Origin: Amia ocellicauda
Taxonomy: Eukaryota; Chordata; Actinopteri; Amiiformes; Amiidae
Reading direction: 5' to 3'
Length of the DNA: 64,000 nucleotides
Assembly: GCF_036373705.1 (NCBI RefSeq)
Contig: NC_089851.1
Coordinates: forward strand, 58,850,850 to 58,914,849
The notes below the pieces were generated by a model. That model was not told the origin of the DNA, did no database searches, and saw only the letters and a list, made by a program, of their open reading frames with translations. Positions within the stretch are counted from its first letter, which is position 1; the number at the start of each line of letters is the position of its first letter. Shown in pieces: positions 33,568 through 44,548 of the stretch. Position numbers and translations under genes: made by a program.

Positions 33568-36500
33568 GAAAGCTCGCGAGAGGCGGGCGAGATATTCCCA
33601 TCTAAACGCCCGCCTCCAGCGCCTGAGTCTTTTACAGCTCAGAGGCTTCGACCTAGCTGAGGAGGTGGCCCGGGTCAAACTGAGTCTCTCCGCCCTCTAT
33701 CGGGAGGAGCAAGAGAAGATCAAGGTCCTTTCCAGGGTCCGCATCATGGAGGACGATGAGAAATGCAGCCGCTTCTTCTTCAAGAAAACGAAGGAGAGGC
33801 GGCCTGCAATGTCCTCCATGATCGACTCCTCGGGGCAAGAGGTGGAGGGCAGAGAGGCTGTTGAGACAGTGGTGCGGGATTTCTACAGGGAGTTGTACGA
33901 CCAGAAGGTGGTGGATCAAAATCTGATCCATCACTTTCTGTCCCTGTTGGAGTCCCGCAATGAGGGGGACGAGGAGGAGGAGGAGGATCCAGAGATCACC
34001 ACCACTGAACTCTCCCAGGTGATAAAGAGTCTTAACTCTGGAAGGACACCAGGTCCCGACGGGATCCCTGCTGAGTTCTATAAGATCTTTTGGGAGGTGC
34101 TTAAGGAAGATCTGGGCCAGGTCCTGGGGTCGATGTACAGAGAGGGCAGATTGGCCCCTTCGATGAAGAAAAGTATCCTCTCCCTTCTTCACAAGAAGGG
34201 AGACCCAAAAGATCTGAGGAACTGGCGGCCAGTCAGCCTCCTATGCACCGACTACAAGATACTGGCCAAAGCACTGACGCTCCGGCTGCAGCGGCCACTC
34301 CCTCAAGTCGTGGGTCCCGACCAGGTCTGTGGTGCCCGGGGGAGATCGGCGGCCGACAACGCCATGCTGCTCAGGGATGTCGTGGCCTACTCGAACGAGA
34401 GAGGGCTTCCCCTGGTCCTAATCAGCTTGGACCAGGAGAAAGCCTTCGACAGAGTGGGCCACGAATACCTGCAGCTCGTTATGGAGAGGATGGGTCTCGC
34501 TCTTGGCCTGAGGAAGTGGGTCAAGATCATCTACAGCGGCCTAAGCAGCAGGGTCCTTGTGAACCGCCACCTGACCGAACCATTTCCGGTCAGGTCGGGG
34601 GTCCGGCAGGGTTGTCCCCTGTCGGCCCTGCTGTACGTCCTCTGCTTGGAGCCGTTCATGCAGGCGATCCGCCGGGACGTCCGGGTGACAGGTTTCCATC
34701 TCCTGGGTTCCGGCGGAGAGCAACTGAAGGCCCTGGCCTATATGGACGACGTGGCCGTGGTCTGCACGGACGCTCCGTCCGTGGCCAGGGTCGAGGAACT
34801 GCTGGACGGCTTCTGCAGGGCGACGGGGGCCGCTGTAAACAAGGCCAAGAGCGAGGTCTACCTCTCCAGGGCATGGCCTGTCGGCCGGGGCCCGCCGACC
34901 GTGTTCCCTGTGAAGCCGTCTATCAAGGTTCTGGGGATCACGGTCGACGGGACCAACACGGGCACCCGGAGCTGGGAGGAGGCCATAGTAAAGGTCCAAA
35001 GGAAGATCCACGGCTGGAGCACAAGGACCTTGACGATGGCTGGTAAGGTGCTTTTCGTAAAGGCCATCCTCTTCCCGATACTCCTCTACGTAGGAATGAT
35101 CTTCCCCCCAGACAAGGTCATCGCAAAACTAGTGACCCGAATTATATTTCGGTTTGTCTGGGGGAGCAAAATGGAGAGGCTGAAAAGAGTGCAGATGGTG
35201 AAGGGTACCCTGGATGGAGGCAGGGGGGTCCCGGACGTTGTGCGGCTGATTAAGGCGCAGGGGCTGGCCTATGTGGTCAAGAACATCCAGGCTGCTGGCA
35301 AGAAAGTGAGTTTCATGAACCGCTTTTATTTTGCCAGCAGCCTGAGACCATTCGGCCTCTGCGCCATGGATAACACCAGGCCACACTCGTGGGATCCCCC
35401 GCCGTTCTACAGGGCGCTCCGAGCCTTTGCGCTCGAAGTAGGCCTCCATAAAGTCGTGCTGGCCTCCTGGGATTACAAGACCATCTGTAGTCAGATGAGA
35501 TCTACCCAGGAGACCAGCCGGATAGAAGATTTCCCTCCCGAAACCTGCCGGTTTATCTGGGCTAACGCTACGCACGTTTGCCTCACGAACACGCAGAAAG
35601 ATGTCTCCTGGATGGCTGTGAGTCGGTGTCTCCCCACCCGAGTGTTCATGCACAGAAGGGGCATAGCTCCTTATGACACCTGCCCCTATAAGGGTTGCCT
35701 GGGGAAGGAGACGGAGGCTCACATCTTTAGTGAGTGCCCCTCCGCCCACAGGGTCTGGCTCCTGTTTTCTCCGTTCCTCCACAGGTTTGCCGTTCCTGCG
35801 CGGGCGACCGCCCAGCAGATCTTGTATGGTCCGGCCAAGGGAATCTCTTCATCTACCTTGAGGTGCTGGTGGCGTGTCGTCTGCGCAGTGAAGCAGGCAC
35901 TGTGGGAGGGACGGAACATCTGTTTGTTCAATAAGCAGGAGCTGGACCCGATCGTCATCGCGCGGAGGGGCATGGTGTTTGTAAAAGACTACGTCAATCT
36001 GGAGGTCCATCAGAGGGGCAAGGAGGAAGCCTATAAGAACTGGCGCATACAAGATCTGGGGGAGCTCAGGATCCCATGATGGGACCCACCTCCGGGGACG
36101 GTTAGTTCCCCCTGCTGGAGCCCGACTCCAAGATCTTTTAAAGATTTTAAGGATGATTGTTTTTAAAAAAAGATTAAAAAAAAAAAAAAGAACGAATCTT
36201 AATTGTTTTTAAAGATTTAGTTGTTTTTAATTCACATTGTTCAGGGTTTTTTTTTATATAGTTTTGTTATATTTTGTTGTCAAATACATTGACCGTTTTG
36301 GGTTTAATTTAAAATGCATTAGACCTTTTTTGTTTGTTTTTTATTTTTACCTTTTAATTGTTTTTTTAAATTGTTTAATGCATTTTCAGTTATTTTCAAT
36401 GTATTTGACTCTTTTGTTGGTGTGAAGTTTTTTGCTTTTATCACGTTTTGTATTGTTGATTTGAGCACGTTTATTTTAAAGTTAATTGTTTTAGTTTTGT

Positions 36501-36632
36501 TAAAATCACAAAGATTTTAATAATTTTAAGTGATTTTAAGGATTGATATTTTAATTATTTTAATCATAAGTATTAAAAATTGAATTGTTTTTATTTAAAG
36601 TAAATGTAAAATACTCAACCTAATAAACAGTA
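33568..36632 (+). mobile_element. Young LINE, 3' half (reverse transcriptase + 3' UTR), plus strand
   Basis: Begins inside ORF2 at the point where the minus-strand half at 25964 ends, and finishes at about 36632 with an AT-rich 3' UTR of about 550 bp containing aataaa (36622-36627) and no poly(A) tail. Array sequence flanks it: 33519-33567 and 36632-36680 are the same 49-bp segment with three mismatches, either a target-site duplication or two different array units. Confidence 0.85.
33569..36079 (+). CDS. LINE ORF2, reverse transcriptase part, open but lacking endonuclease
   Basis: Open for about 836 codons from the junction with no stop; there is no natural ATG at its start because the frame enters from array sequence. 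Motifs in order: GPDGIPAEFYKIFW, LRNWRPVSLLCTDYKILAKA, ISLDQEKAFDRVGHEY, RQGCPLSALLYVLCLEPF and the catalytic ALAYMDDVAVV (about 34729-34761), a YMDD rather than the YADD of the older LINE here. A C-terminal Cys/His motif (CPYKGCLGKETEAHIFSEC) precedes the end. The enzyme copies LINE RNA at the nicked target. Codons before about 33570 are array-derived. Confidence 0.88.
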   Translation, partial: KARERRARYSHLNARLQRLSLLQLRGFDLAEEVARVKLSLSALYREEQEKIKVLSRVRIMEDDEKCSRFFFKKTKERRPAMSSMIDSSGQEVEGREAVETVVRDFYRELYDQKVVDQNLIHHFLSLLESRNEGDEEEEEDPEITTTELSQVIKSLNSGRTPGPDGIPAEFYKIFWEVLKEDLGQVLGSMYREGRLAPSMKKSILSLLHKKGDPKDLRNWRPVSLLCTDYKILAKALTLRLQRPLPQVVGPDQVCGARGRSAADNAMLLRDVVAYSNERGLPLVLISLDQEKAFDRVGHEYLQLVMERMGLALGLRKWVKIIYSGLSSRVLVNRHLTEPFPVRSGVRQGCPLSALLYVLCLEPFMQAIRRDVRVTGFHLLGSGGEQLKALAYMDDVAVVCTDAPSVARVEELLDGFCRATGAAVNKAKSEVYLSRAWPVGRGPPTVFPVKPSIKVLGITVDGTNTGTRSWEEAIVKVQRKIHGWSTRTLTMAGKVLFVKAILFPILLYVGMIFPPDKVIAKLVTRIIFRFVWGSKMERLKRVQMVKGTLDGGRGVPDVVRLIKAQGLAYVVKNIQAAGKKVSFMNRFYFASSLRPFGLCAMDNTRPHSWDPPPFYRALRAFALEVGLHKVVLASWDYKTICSQMRSTQETSRIEDFPPETCRFIWANATHVCLTNTQKDVSWMAVSRCLPTRVFMHRRGIAPYDTCPYKGCLGKETEAHIFSECPSAHRVWLLFSPFLHRFAVPARATAQQILYGPAKGISSSTLRCWWRVVCAVKQALWEGRNICLFNKQELDPIVIARRGMVFVKDYVNLEVHQRGKEEAYKNWRIQDLGELRIP

Positions 36633-37038
36633 TTCACTGACTGATAGCATGGACTGTAGCGCTGACGTGTCTTTCCAGAATGGTAACGCCATCCCCAGTG
36701 AGACAGCACTGAGAGCATGGTTCAGCAGGCCCGCAAACAACTGAAAAGAATGCCTCTCCTTTGGTGCAGCTCAGGTGTACAGGTTCAACAAAGGTCTCCA
36801 TAACAAGCCGACAAACCACATTTCGTGCTCCTCCTCCTCCTCAACAACAACAACGAACTTGTAAAATACACATTTTGTTTAAAGAAAACAAAACACACAG
36901 ATGAAAGTCTGATTTCCCATCACCTACACAGCCAACAGTATCTGAGGTTGAAAGACCTCCCTGGTGCAGAGGAGCCCAGAAGCCAACCGTCGAGAGAGAA
37001 CGAACAAACAGTTCAGTGACTGCAAAGCGGGGCCAAGT

Positions 37039-37110
37039 GGGCTCGTCCAGGAGTTGAACCCGGGACCTCTCGCACCCAAAGCGAGAATCATACCCCTAGA
37101 CCAACGAGCC
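37039..37110 (-). tRNA. tRNA-Pro(TGG)
   Basis: 72 nt with acceptor GGCTCGT/ACGAGCC paired and anticodon loop TTTGGGT (U33, anticodon TGG). One T-stem position is changed. Best-preserved loop type; possibly functional. Confidence 0.75.
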
Positions 37111-37631
37111 AAGTTAACTGATGGTGTCGCAGTTTCTGCTGGGCAAGCACGTAACTGTTTGGGGCAGACCGGGAGACCTACGCTCACTGATTGATAGCAT
37201 GGACTGTAGCGCTGAAATGTCTTTCCAGAACGGTAACCGTATCCCCAGTGAGACAGCACTGAGAGCATGGTTCAACAGGCCCGCAAACAACTGAAAAGAA
37301 TGCCTCTCCTTTGGTGCAGCTCAGGTGCACAGGTTCAACAAAGGTCTCTATAACAAGCCGGCAAACCACATTTCGTCCTCCTCCTTTTTTAACAACACAC
37401 TACATGTCCTCCTCCTCCTAAACAACAACAACAACAACAACAACAACGAACTTGTAAAAAACACATTTTCTTTAAAGAAAACAAAACACACAGATGACAG
37501 TCTGATTTCCCATCAGCTATACAGGCAACAGTATCTGAGGTCGATAGCCCTCCCTTGTGCAGAGGAGCCCAGAAGCCAGCCTTCAAGAGCAAACGAACAA
37601 ACACTTCGGTGACTGCAAAGCGGGGCCAAGT

Positions 37632-37703
37632 GGACTCGTCCTGGAGTTGAACCCAGGGCCTCTCACACCCTCAGCAAGAATCAAACCCCTAGACCAACAA
37701 GCC
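37632..37703 (-). tRNA. tRNA-Pro-like 6 (AGG, variant loop)
   Basis: Loop TGAGGGT (G33) with the compensatory T-stem change and further D-arm and acceptor changes (GAGTCC end). Pseudogene-like. Confidence 0.55.
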
Positions 37704-38152
37704 AAGTTAACGGACAGTGTCGCAGTTTCTGCTGGGCAAGCGTGTAACTGCTTGGGGCAGACCGGGAGACCTACGCTCACTGACTGATAGCATGGACTGT
37801 AGCGCTGACGAGTCTTTCCAGAACGGTAACCCCATCCCCAGTGAGACAGCACTTAGAGCATGGTTCAGCAGGCCCGCAAACAACTGAAAAGAATGCCTCT
37901 CCTTTGGTGCAGCTCAGGTGTACAGGTTCAACAAAGGTCTCCATAACAAGCAGGCAAACCACATTTCGTGCTCCTCCTCCTCCTCAACAACAACGAACTT
38001 GTAAAAAATACATTTTGTTTAAAGAAAACAAAACACACAGATGACAGTCTGATTTCCCATCACCTACACAACCAACAGTGCAGAGAAGCCCAGAAACCAA
38101 CCATCAAGAGAGAACGAACGAACGCTTCAGTGACTGCGAAGCAGGGCCAAGC

Positions 38153-38224
38153 GGGCTCGTCCGGGAGTTGAACCCGGGACCTCTCACACCCAAAGCGAGA
38201 ATCATACCCCTAGACCAACGAGCC
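38153..38224 (-). tRNA. tRNA-Pro(TGG)
   Basis: Anticodon loop TTTGGGT. Acceptor and T-arm are standard. The anticodon stem has one change (GTGAG). Possibly functional. Confidence 0.72.
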
Positions 38225-38742
38225 AAGTTAACTGAAGGTGTCGCAGTATCTGCTGGGCAAGCACGTAACTGTTTGGGGCAGACCGGGAGACCTATGCTCA
38301 CTGATTGATAGCATGGACTGTAGCGCTGAAATGTCTTTCCAGAACGGTAACCGTATCCCCAGTGAGACAGCACTGAGAGCATGGTTCAACAGGTCCGCAA
38401 ACAACTGAAAAGAATGCCTCTCCTTTGGTGCAGCTCAGGTGTACAGGTTCAACAAAGGTCTCCATAACAAGCCGGCAAACCACATTTCGTCCTCCTCCTT
38501 TTTTAACAACACACTACATGTCCTCCTCCTCCTCAACAACAACAACAACAACAACAACGAACTTGTAAAAAACACATTTTCTTTAAAGAAAACAAAACAC
38601 ACAGATGACAGTCTGATTTCCCAGCAGCTATACAGGCAACAGTATCTGAGGTCGATAGCCCTCCCTTGTGCAGAGGAGCCCAGAAGCCAGCCTTCAAGAG
38701 CAAACGAACAAACACTTCAGTGACTGCAAAGCGGGGCCAAGC

Positions 38743-38814
38743 GGGCTCGTCCGGGAGTTGAACCCAGGACCTCTCGCACCCGAAGCGAGAATCATACCCC
38801 TAGACCAACGAGCC
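38743..38814 (-). tRNA. tRNA-Pro(CGG)
   Basis: Anticodon loop TTCGGGT with intact CTCGC/GCGAG stem and paired acceptor. T-stem has one change. Possibly functional. Confidence 0.75.
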
Positions 38815-39292
38815 AAGTTAACAGACAGTGTCGCAGTTTCTGCTGGGCAAGCACGTAACTGTTTGGGGCAGACCGGGAGACCTACGCTCACTGACTGATA
38901 GCATGGACTGTAGCGCTGAAATGTCTTTCCAGAACGGTAACCGTATCCCCAGTGAGACAGCACTGAGAGCATGGTTCAACAGGTCCGCAAACAACTGAAA
39001 AGAATGCCTCTCCTTTGGTGCAGCTCAGGTGTACAGGTTCAACAAAGTTCTCCATAACAAGCCGGCAAACCACATTTCGTGCTCCTCCTCCTCCTCAACA
39101 ACAACAACGAACTTGTAAAATACACATTTTGTTTAAAGAAAACAAAACACACAGATGACAGTCTGATTTCCCATCACCTACACAGCCAACAGTATCTGAG
39201 GTCTAAAGACCTCCCTGGTGCAAAGGAGCCCAGAAGCCAACCGTTGAGAGAGAACGAACGAACAGTTCAGTGACTGCAAAGCGGGGCCAAGC

Positions 39293-39364
39293 GGGCTCGT
39301 CCGGGAGTTGAACCCGGGACCTCTAGCACCCGAAGCGAGAATCATACCCCTAGACCAACGAGCC
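39293..39364 (-). tRNA. tRNA-Pro(CGG)
   Basis: Anticodon loop TTCGGGT. One anticodon-stem change (GCTAG for GCGAG). Acceptor and T-arm are standard. Confidence 0.72.
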
Positions 39365-39704
39365 AAGTTAACAGACAGTGTCGCAGTTTCTGCTGGGCAA
39401 GTGTGTAACTGCTTGGGGCAGACCGGGAGACCTACGCTCACTGACTGATAGCATGGACTGTAGCGCTGACGTGTCTTTCCAGAATGGTAACCGTATCCCC
39501 AGTGAGACAGCACTGAGAGCATGGTTCAGCAGGCCTGCAAACAACTGAAAAGAATGCCTCTCCTTTGGTGCAGCTCAGGTGTACAGGTTCAACAAAGGTC
39601 TCCAAATGTGGCAAACCACATTTCGTCCTCCTCCTTTTTTAACAACACACTACATGTCCTCCTCCTCCTCAACAACAACAACAACAACAACAACAACGAA
39701 CTTG

Positions 39705-42700
39705 TTGGGTGGTGATTTTAACTGCACTGAAAACTGTAGGCTTGATAATACTGTGGAGCCCAACCCCGGGTCGGTTAGAGAGCTGAAATCAGTGTTGACA
39801 GCTTATGATGTGGTGGATGTTTGGCGAATGACGCATACAACTGACAGGCAGTATATGTGGGCTAAATGCATTGTAGGAAGGGTCTCCTTGGTCAGGCTGG
39901 ATAGATTGTATATTTTTAGACACCAACTAAATAGCTTCATTTAACCGAAAATCTCTCCTACTGGGTTTTCTGATCATAGTTTAGTGGCAGTAGAAGTGGT
40001 TTTTCCTTCTGCATGGGCTCAGTCCTCTCATTGGCATCTAAACATTCAGTTGTTACATGATACTAAGCTTTTGAAATGCTTTGCCTTTTTTTGGGAAAGG
40101 TGGCAGAGGCAAAAACATACCTTTCCTTCCCTGAGGGAGTGGTGGGACATGGGCAAAATTCAGATAAAACTGCTCTGTCAGCAGTACACTGAAAATATTA
40201 CACGGAGGATAAGCACAGCGATGAGAGAACTGGAGGCTGATATTTCCGAGCTCCACAGAGCCTTGGAGTCTGATTTCAGCACTAGGCTGTTTGAAGACCT
40301 GACTTTGAAGAAGCAAGGGTTAGCGGATCTGTTGGGCACGCAGGTACAGGGGGCGCTGGTTCACTCCCGGTTTCTGAGTTTGTCGCAGATGGATGCACCT
40401 ACGCAGTATTTCTTTGCCTTGGAGAAGAAGACGGCACAGCGTAAGATGATGCACTGTTTACAGACTGCAACTGGCCAGCTGCTGCAGGAGCCTGGGGAGA
40501 TTCGTGGGCTGGCGGTCCAGTTCTAGAAAGAGCTGTTCACAGCTGAGGCTGTGGACAAGTCGGTGGAGGCTCGCCGTTTTCTCATGGACCTGCCTGTAGT
40601 TCCTGAGGTGGAGAGGCAGAAGCTTGAGGGGGAGCTGACACTGCTGGAACTTTCCGAGGCCCTCAGTGGACTGCACACTGGGAAATCACCAGGCATTGAC
40701 GGCCTACCAGTGGAGTTTTATCGCACTGTATGGCCACAGATAGGAGGAGATCTGTGTGCTGTCTTTTCTGAGTGTGTGCAGGACTGTGAACTGCCTCTGA
40801 GCTGTCGGCGTGCGGTGCTGACTTTACTCCCCAAGAAAGGGGAGCTCTCTGACATCAAAAACTGGCGCCCAATCAGTCTCCTATGCTCAGACTAAGATTC
40901 TGTCCAAAGCCTTGGCCAATCGCTTGCATACAATGCTGGTTTCTGTGGTGCAGCCGGATCAGATGTACTGTGTGCCCGATAGGTCCATTTTTTATAGCAT
41001 TTTTTTAGTATGGGATATATTGGCCGCTTCCAGTCTCTTCGGTTTTAATGCTGGTCTTATATCCTTAGATCAGGAGAAGGCCTTTGATAGAGTAGATCAT
41101 TCCTACCTTTTTAGTGTTTTTAGGGCTTTTGGCTTTGGTCCCAGGTTTGTGGGGAAAATTGAAGTCCTCTATCGTAATGTTTTCAGTGTGTGGTGTGCTT
41201 AGCTCTCACTTTCCGATCCAGAGGGGAATCCGTTAAGGCTGTCCCCTGTCTGGAATGCTGTACTCAATGTCTGTAGAGCCCCTCATTCACAGACTCCGCT
41301 CTTACTGACTGGCCTCTCTGTTCCTGATGTGCCCATGAATCCTGTGAGAGTGGTGGCCTATGCTGATGACATCTCGGTGCTTATCACTAATGATGCTGAT
41401 GTCAGGGTGCTAGGTGACTGCCAGGAGTGTTTTGAGAGAGTGACCTCTGCCAAAATTAACTGGCTTAAGTGCAATGCCTTTCTGATGGGGGACTGGGGAG
41501 GTGGAAGCCCCCCAGCTTTACCGGCAGGGCTGCAGTGAAACAGGCGGGCTTTCAGTTTTTTAGGGGTGTGGCTGGGGGAGGGCGGAGGGGCTACAGAAAA
41601 TTGGGATGGGGTGCTGGAACGTGTACAGGGCAGGCTGCAGAGCTGGCGCTGGCTGGTGACTAAATTGTCCTTAAGGGTAGAGTGCTGGTAATTAATAATT
41701 TGGTCACATCTTCGGCACAGACTTCGGTGTGTGGATCCCCCAGGTTTACTTCTGAAGGCCATTCAGAAGATTTTGCTGCAGTTTTTTTGGGATGGCATGC
41801 ACTGGATCAAGCAGAGTGTGCTGTTTTTGCCTGTGCAGGAAGGGGGGCAAGGGTTGATGGATGTCTGTAGTAAGGTGGTGGCTTTCAGACTCCAGTCTCT
41901 CCAGAGGCTACTTTTCTGCTCTGAGCCTCACCCTTGGAGGGATCTGGCATTTGCGTTTTTGCACAGAGTAGGGGGTTTGCACTGCGATAGGCAACTGTTT
42001 TTATTGGAGACTGAAAAGCTTAATCTCTCGGTTTTACCTGTGTTTTACCAGCAACTTGTTACTGCATTACAGATGTTTCAGGTACGCTCTGATTTTGGGT
42101 CTTTGGGGTTGAGGGGTCTTTTGGAACAGCCCCTGGTTTGTAATCGGTCCCTGAAGTGTTCACTTTTAAAGTCCGAGAGTTTTACTTCTCTGTTGGTGGC
42201 TAAGGGGTGTTTTAAAGTCGCTCACTTTATTGATATGGACCAGCGCAGGTGGAAGACCCCTGATGTCCTAGCTGCTGTGTTAGGGGTGTGGTCTCAACGA
42301 GTTATTGGTGTGTTTTTAGAACAGCTGCACTCAGCTTTTTCCAGAGAGGCTTTGTTGCTGCTGAGGGACTTTTTCTCGGGGCAGTGGACCTGCAGCCTGA
42401 GCCCCCAGTGGTGTCTTTTCTGATCACACCAGCAGTGGTGCAGTGTCTGGATACACCATGGAAGCTGCTGCAGTTTAACGAAAACTATGACATCCAATTT
42501 CAGGGATTAGACAAAAAAGCACTTTATTTTTTATGCATCAAAATTCGGCACTACCCTGACCTTCGGGACCTGCCTGACACTCACTGGCGTGCACAGTTAG
42601 GTGTAGTGCCTTCTATCACTCCTGCTTGGTGTGGTCTCTATAGACCACCGATGCAGAAGAGAGTGGGGGACCTGCAGTGGAGAGTTCTGCACAGCATTGT

Positions 42701-43161
42701 TGTTACTAACGCTTTTTTATGTGTCATTTTGCCAGGCGTGTCTGACCTGTGTGTATACTGCCAGCATAGGGAAACAGTGTTCAACTGCTTTTTACATTGC
42801 TCTTGGCTGCGGCCTCTGTTTGTCGTCCTGAAGGGGTAGTTTGCTGGGCTGGGTGTCCTGTTCTCTGACAGTGTTTATTTTCAGGGTACAGCATTGCAAG
42901 AACAGGACTCGCACAGTACAACTGGCGAACTTCCTTTTGGGCCAGGCCAAGCTGGCCATCCTCAAAAGTAGGAAGAATAGGGAGAGAGGGGTTCTCACTG
43001 GGGATGCAGGGCTGCTGTTTAGAGTGCAGGTGACATCCAGGGTGAGACTGGAGTTCACCTATTATAATCTGGTCCACCGACTGGACATGTTCCTGTTGGT
43101 GTGGGGGGTGGGGGGAGTGTTGTGTGAGGTTGTGAACGGTGTCCTGCAGATGACTTTGTAA
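39705..43161 (+). pseudogene. LINE ORF2, copy B, 5' truncated and broken
   Basis: Starts at the GGDFNCTEN endonuclease motif, so ORF1 and the first endonuclease motifs are missing. It shares the frameshifts of copy A. A B-specific TAA at 41233-41235 falls inside the reverse transcriptase motif read IRQGCP in copy A. The YADD motif (about 41360) is retained. Its 3' UTR follows to the ATCC repeat at 43675-43714. Confidence 0.82.
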
Positions 43162-44548
43162 GTTGGAGGAATGTGGGGGGAGTGGGGGATGGGAGGGTTT
43201 GGTTTTTTTTTTTGCTAGGTTTTGTGAATGGTGATTCGGGAGTATACTGTTATTTATTTATTTATTTATTTCCTGGATTCCTGGCATGTTGTTTTTCATT
43301 TTTATGCAACAACCAAATGAGTGCCAAATTTGACATGGAATGAACTGCTTGTTAGTTTTGTTTCTTTTGTTGAATTGTCTATAGCATAGGGGGGAGTATG
43401 TTATTTACTGTTATTGGGTTTCAATGTTTTTCATAATTTCTTGTGTGTTTCCTTTAGAACCTTTTTGTTTCTATCTATTTGTAACTATCCTTGTTTGTCG
43501 GTACCAATCTGTTGTTTTCTGTCTGTCAGTTTCTTGTCCGTTTGTGTTAGTTTTTGTATCTTTCTATCTGTCTTTTGTGGGTTGGGGAGCTTGCAGGTTT
43601 TGTGGTTTGGTGGACAGGAGTATACTGTGTATTTGTATCCTGTATTTTATGGAATAAAGTTCACTTTAAAACCCATCTATCCATCCATCCATCCATCCAT
43701 CCCTCCCTCCCTCCGGACATATTGGCCGTTGATATTTTCATCTGCCGGACAACTACATGTGATGCCGAAAAGTCGGCATTTGCCGTGTTATCTAGAGCCA
43801 TAAATTAATGGTTTAAGTAATATTTCTACTTAAAAGGATTTAAATTCGATTTTCAGGAGCCTCAATATTTTGACCATCTTATATACTGACAAATACATAT
43901 GAGATGTACTCAATATTCTACCATAGACAGAGAAAATACACTGTTAATGCATAGCACTACAACAGCTAAGCCCCCGGGTTTGAGTGGTAACAGACTGTAA
44001 AATATGTTCTCTGTTTCTCTTGTTTTTTCTCTCGAAGCAGTGTGGGACTTTGTATTTCTTTGTAGCCTAGGGGAAATACAATATTCTACATTAACATTAT
44101 GCTTCTATGGATATTCACCCAGTATTTAGGTGGAATATTTGGATGCAAGGACCTGCCTTCTTGGTGGCATTCAGCATTCCTTAGATTCTATTGCATTTAA
44201 AATCGTTCAGCAATGATGTTCTAGTGCTTGTTTCTCAATTTAATCATCTCTAGAATCAGGCTTTCATGATGCATGTATTGATGTCCCTATATGTGCTTTA
44301 CAAGGTCATAGATTTGTTGTAATCTACAGTTTTCGTCCTTGAAATTGATGTATAACTATTATGTATTTTTTTTCTTGACCTGCTTAATAATTGATACAAA
44401 TGAGAACATTATTTTATTTGACCATGTAAGGGGTTTTCTCTGTATACTTCTTGCGTGCTTGATCTTCAAACCCCACTTATCTTTCAAATCGAGGATTCTG
44501 CCCAATGGGGAAGGGGCCTATGTCATTACCATGGTACCACTGTGAATG
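43162..44548. other. LINE 3' UTR, ATCC repeat and unassigned sequence (copy B)
   Basis: LINE 3' UTR to about 43674 (with aataaa where copy A has attaa), an (atcc)n/(ctcc)n run at 43675-43714, then sequence with no recognised feature. Confidence 0.6.

Larger units (their letters stand above)
36633..39704. repeat. tRNA-Pro tandem array, second block (five tRNA units)
   Basis: Unit anchors recur at about 36713, 37264, 37857, 38379, 38978 and 39520, with spacings of 522 to 599 bp because of variable (aac)n tracts and small deletions. Two unit subtypes roughly alternate. The block ends in an (aac)n tract joined at 39705 to the duplicated LINE sequence. Confidence 0.92.

Noticed and set aside
34243-35782. 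Large alternative frames over the reverse transcriptase (up to 267 codons plus, 217 codons minus)
   Set aside because: Shadows of the GC-rich 836-codon ORF2 frame, low-complexity composition, no motifs.
31282-39073. Many repeated 60-95-codon frames in the tRNA-Pro array (for example those starting MVCRLVMETF or MLLLLLNNNN)
   Set aside because: They are the same array segment read over and over, spanning tRNA sequence and simple repeats, with frames varying between units. No coding constraint is visible.
31380-39704. Regular repeats considered as a CRISPR-like array
   Set aside because: Units are about 540 bp, contain tRNA-Pro sequences and sit in an animal genome; there are no short repeats with unique spacers.
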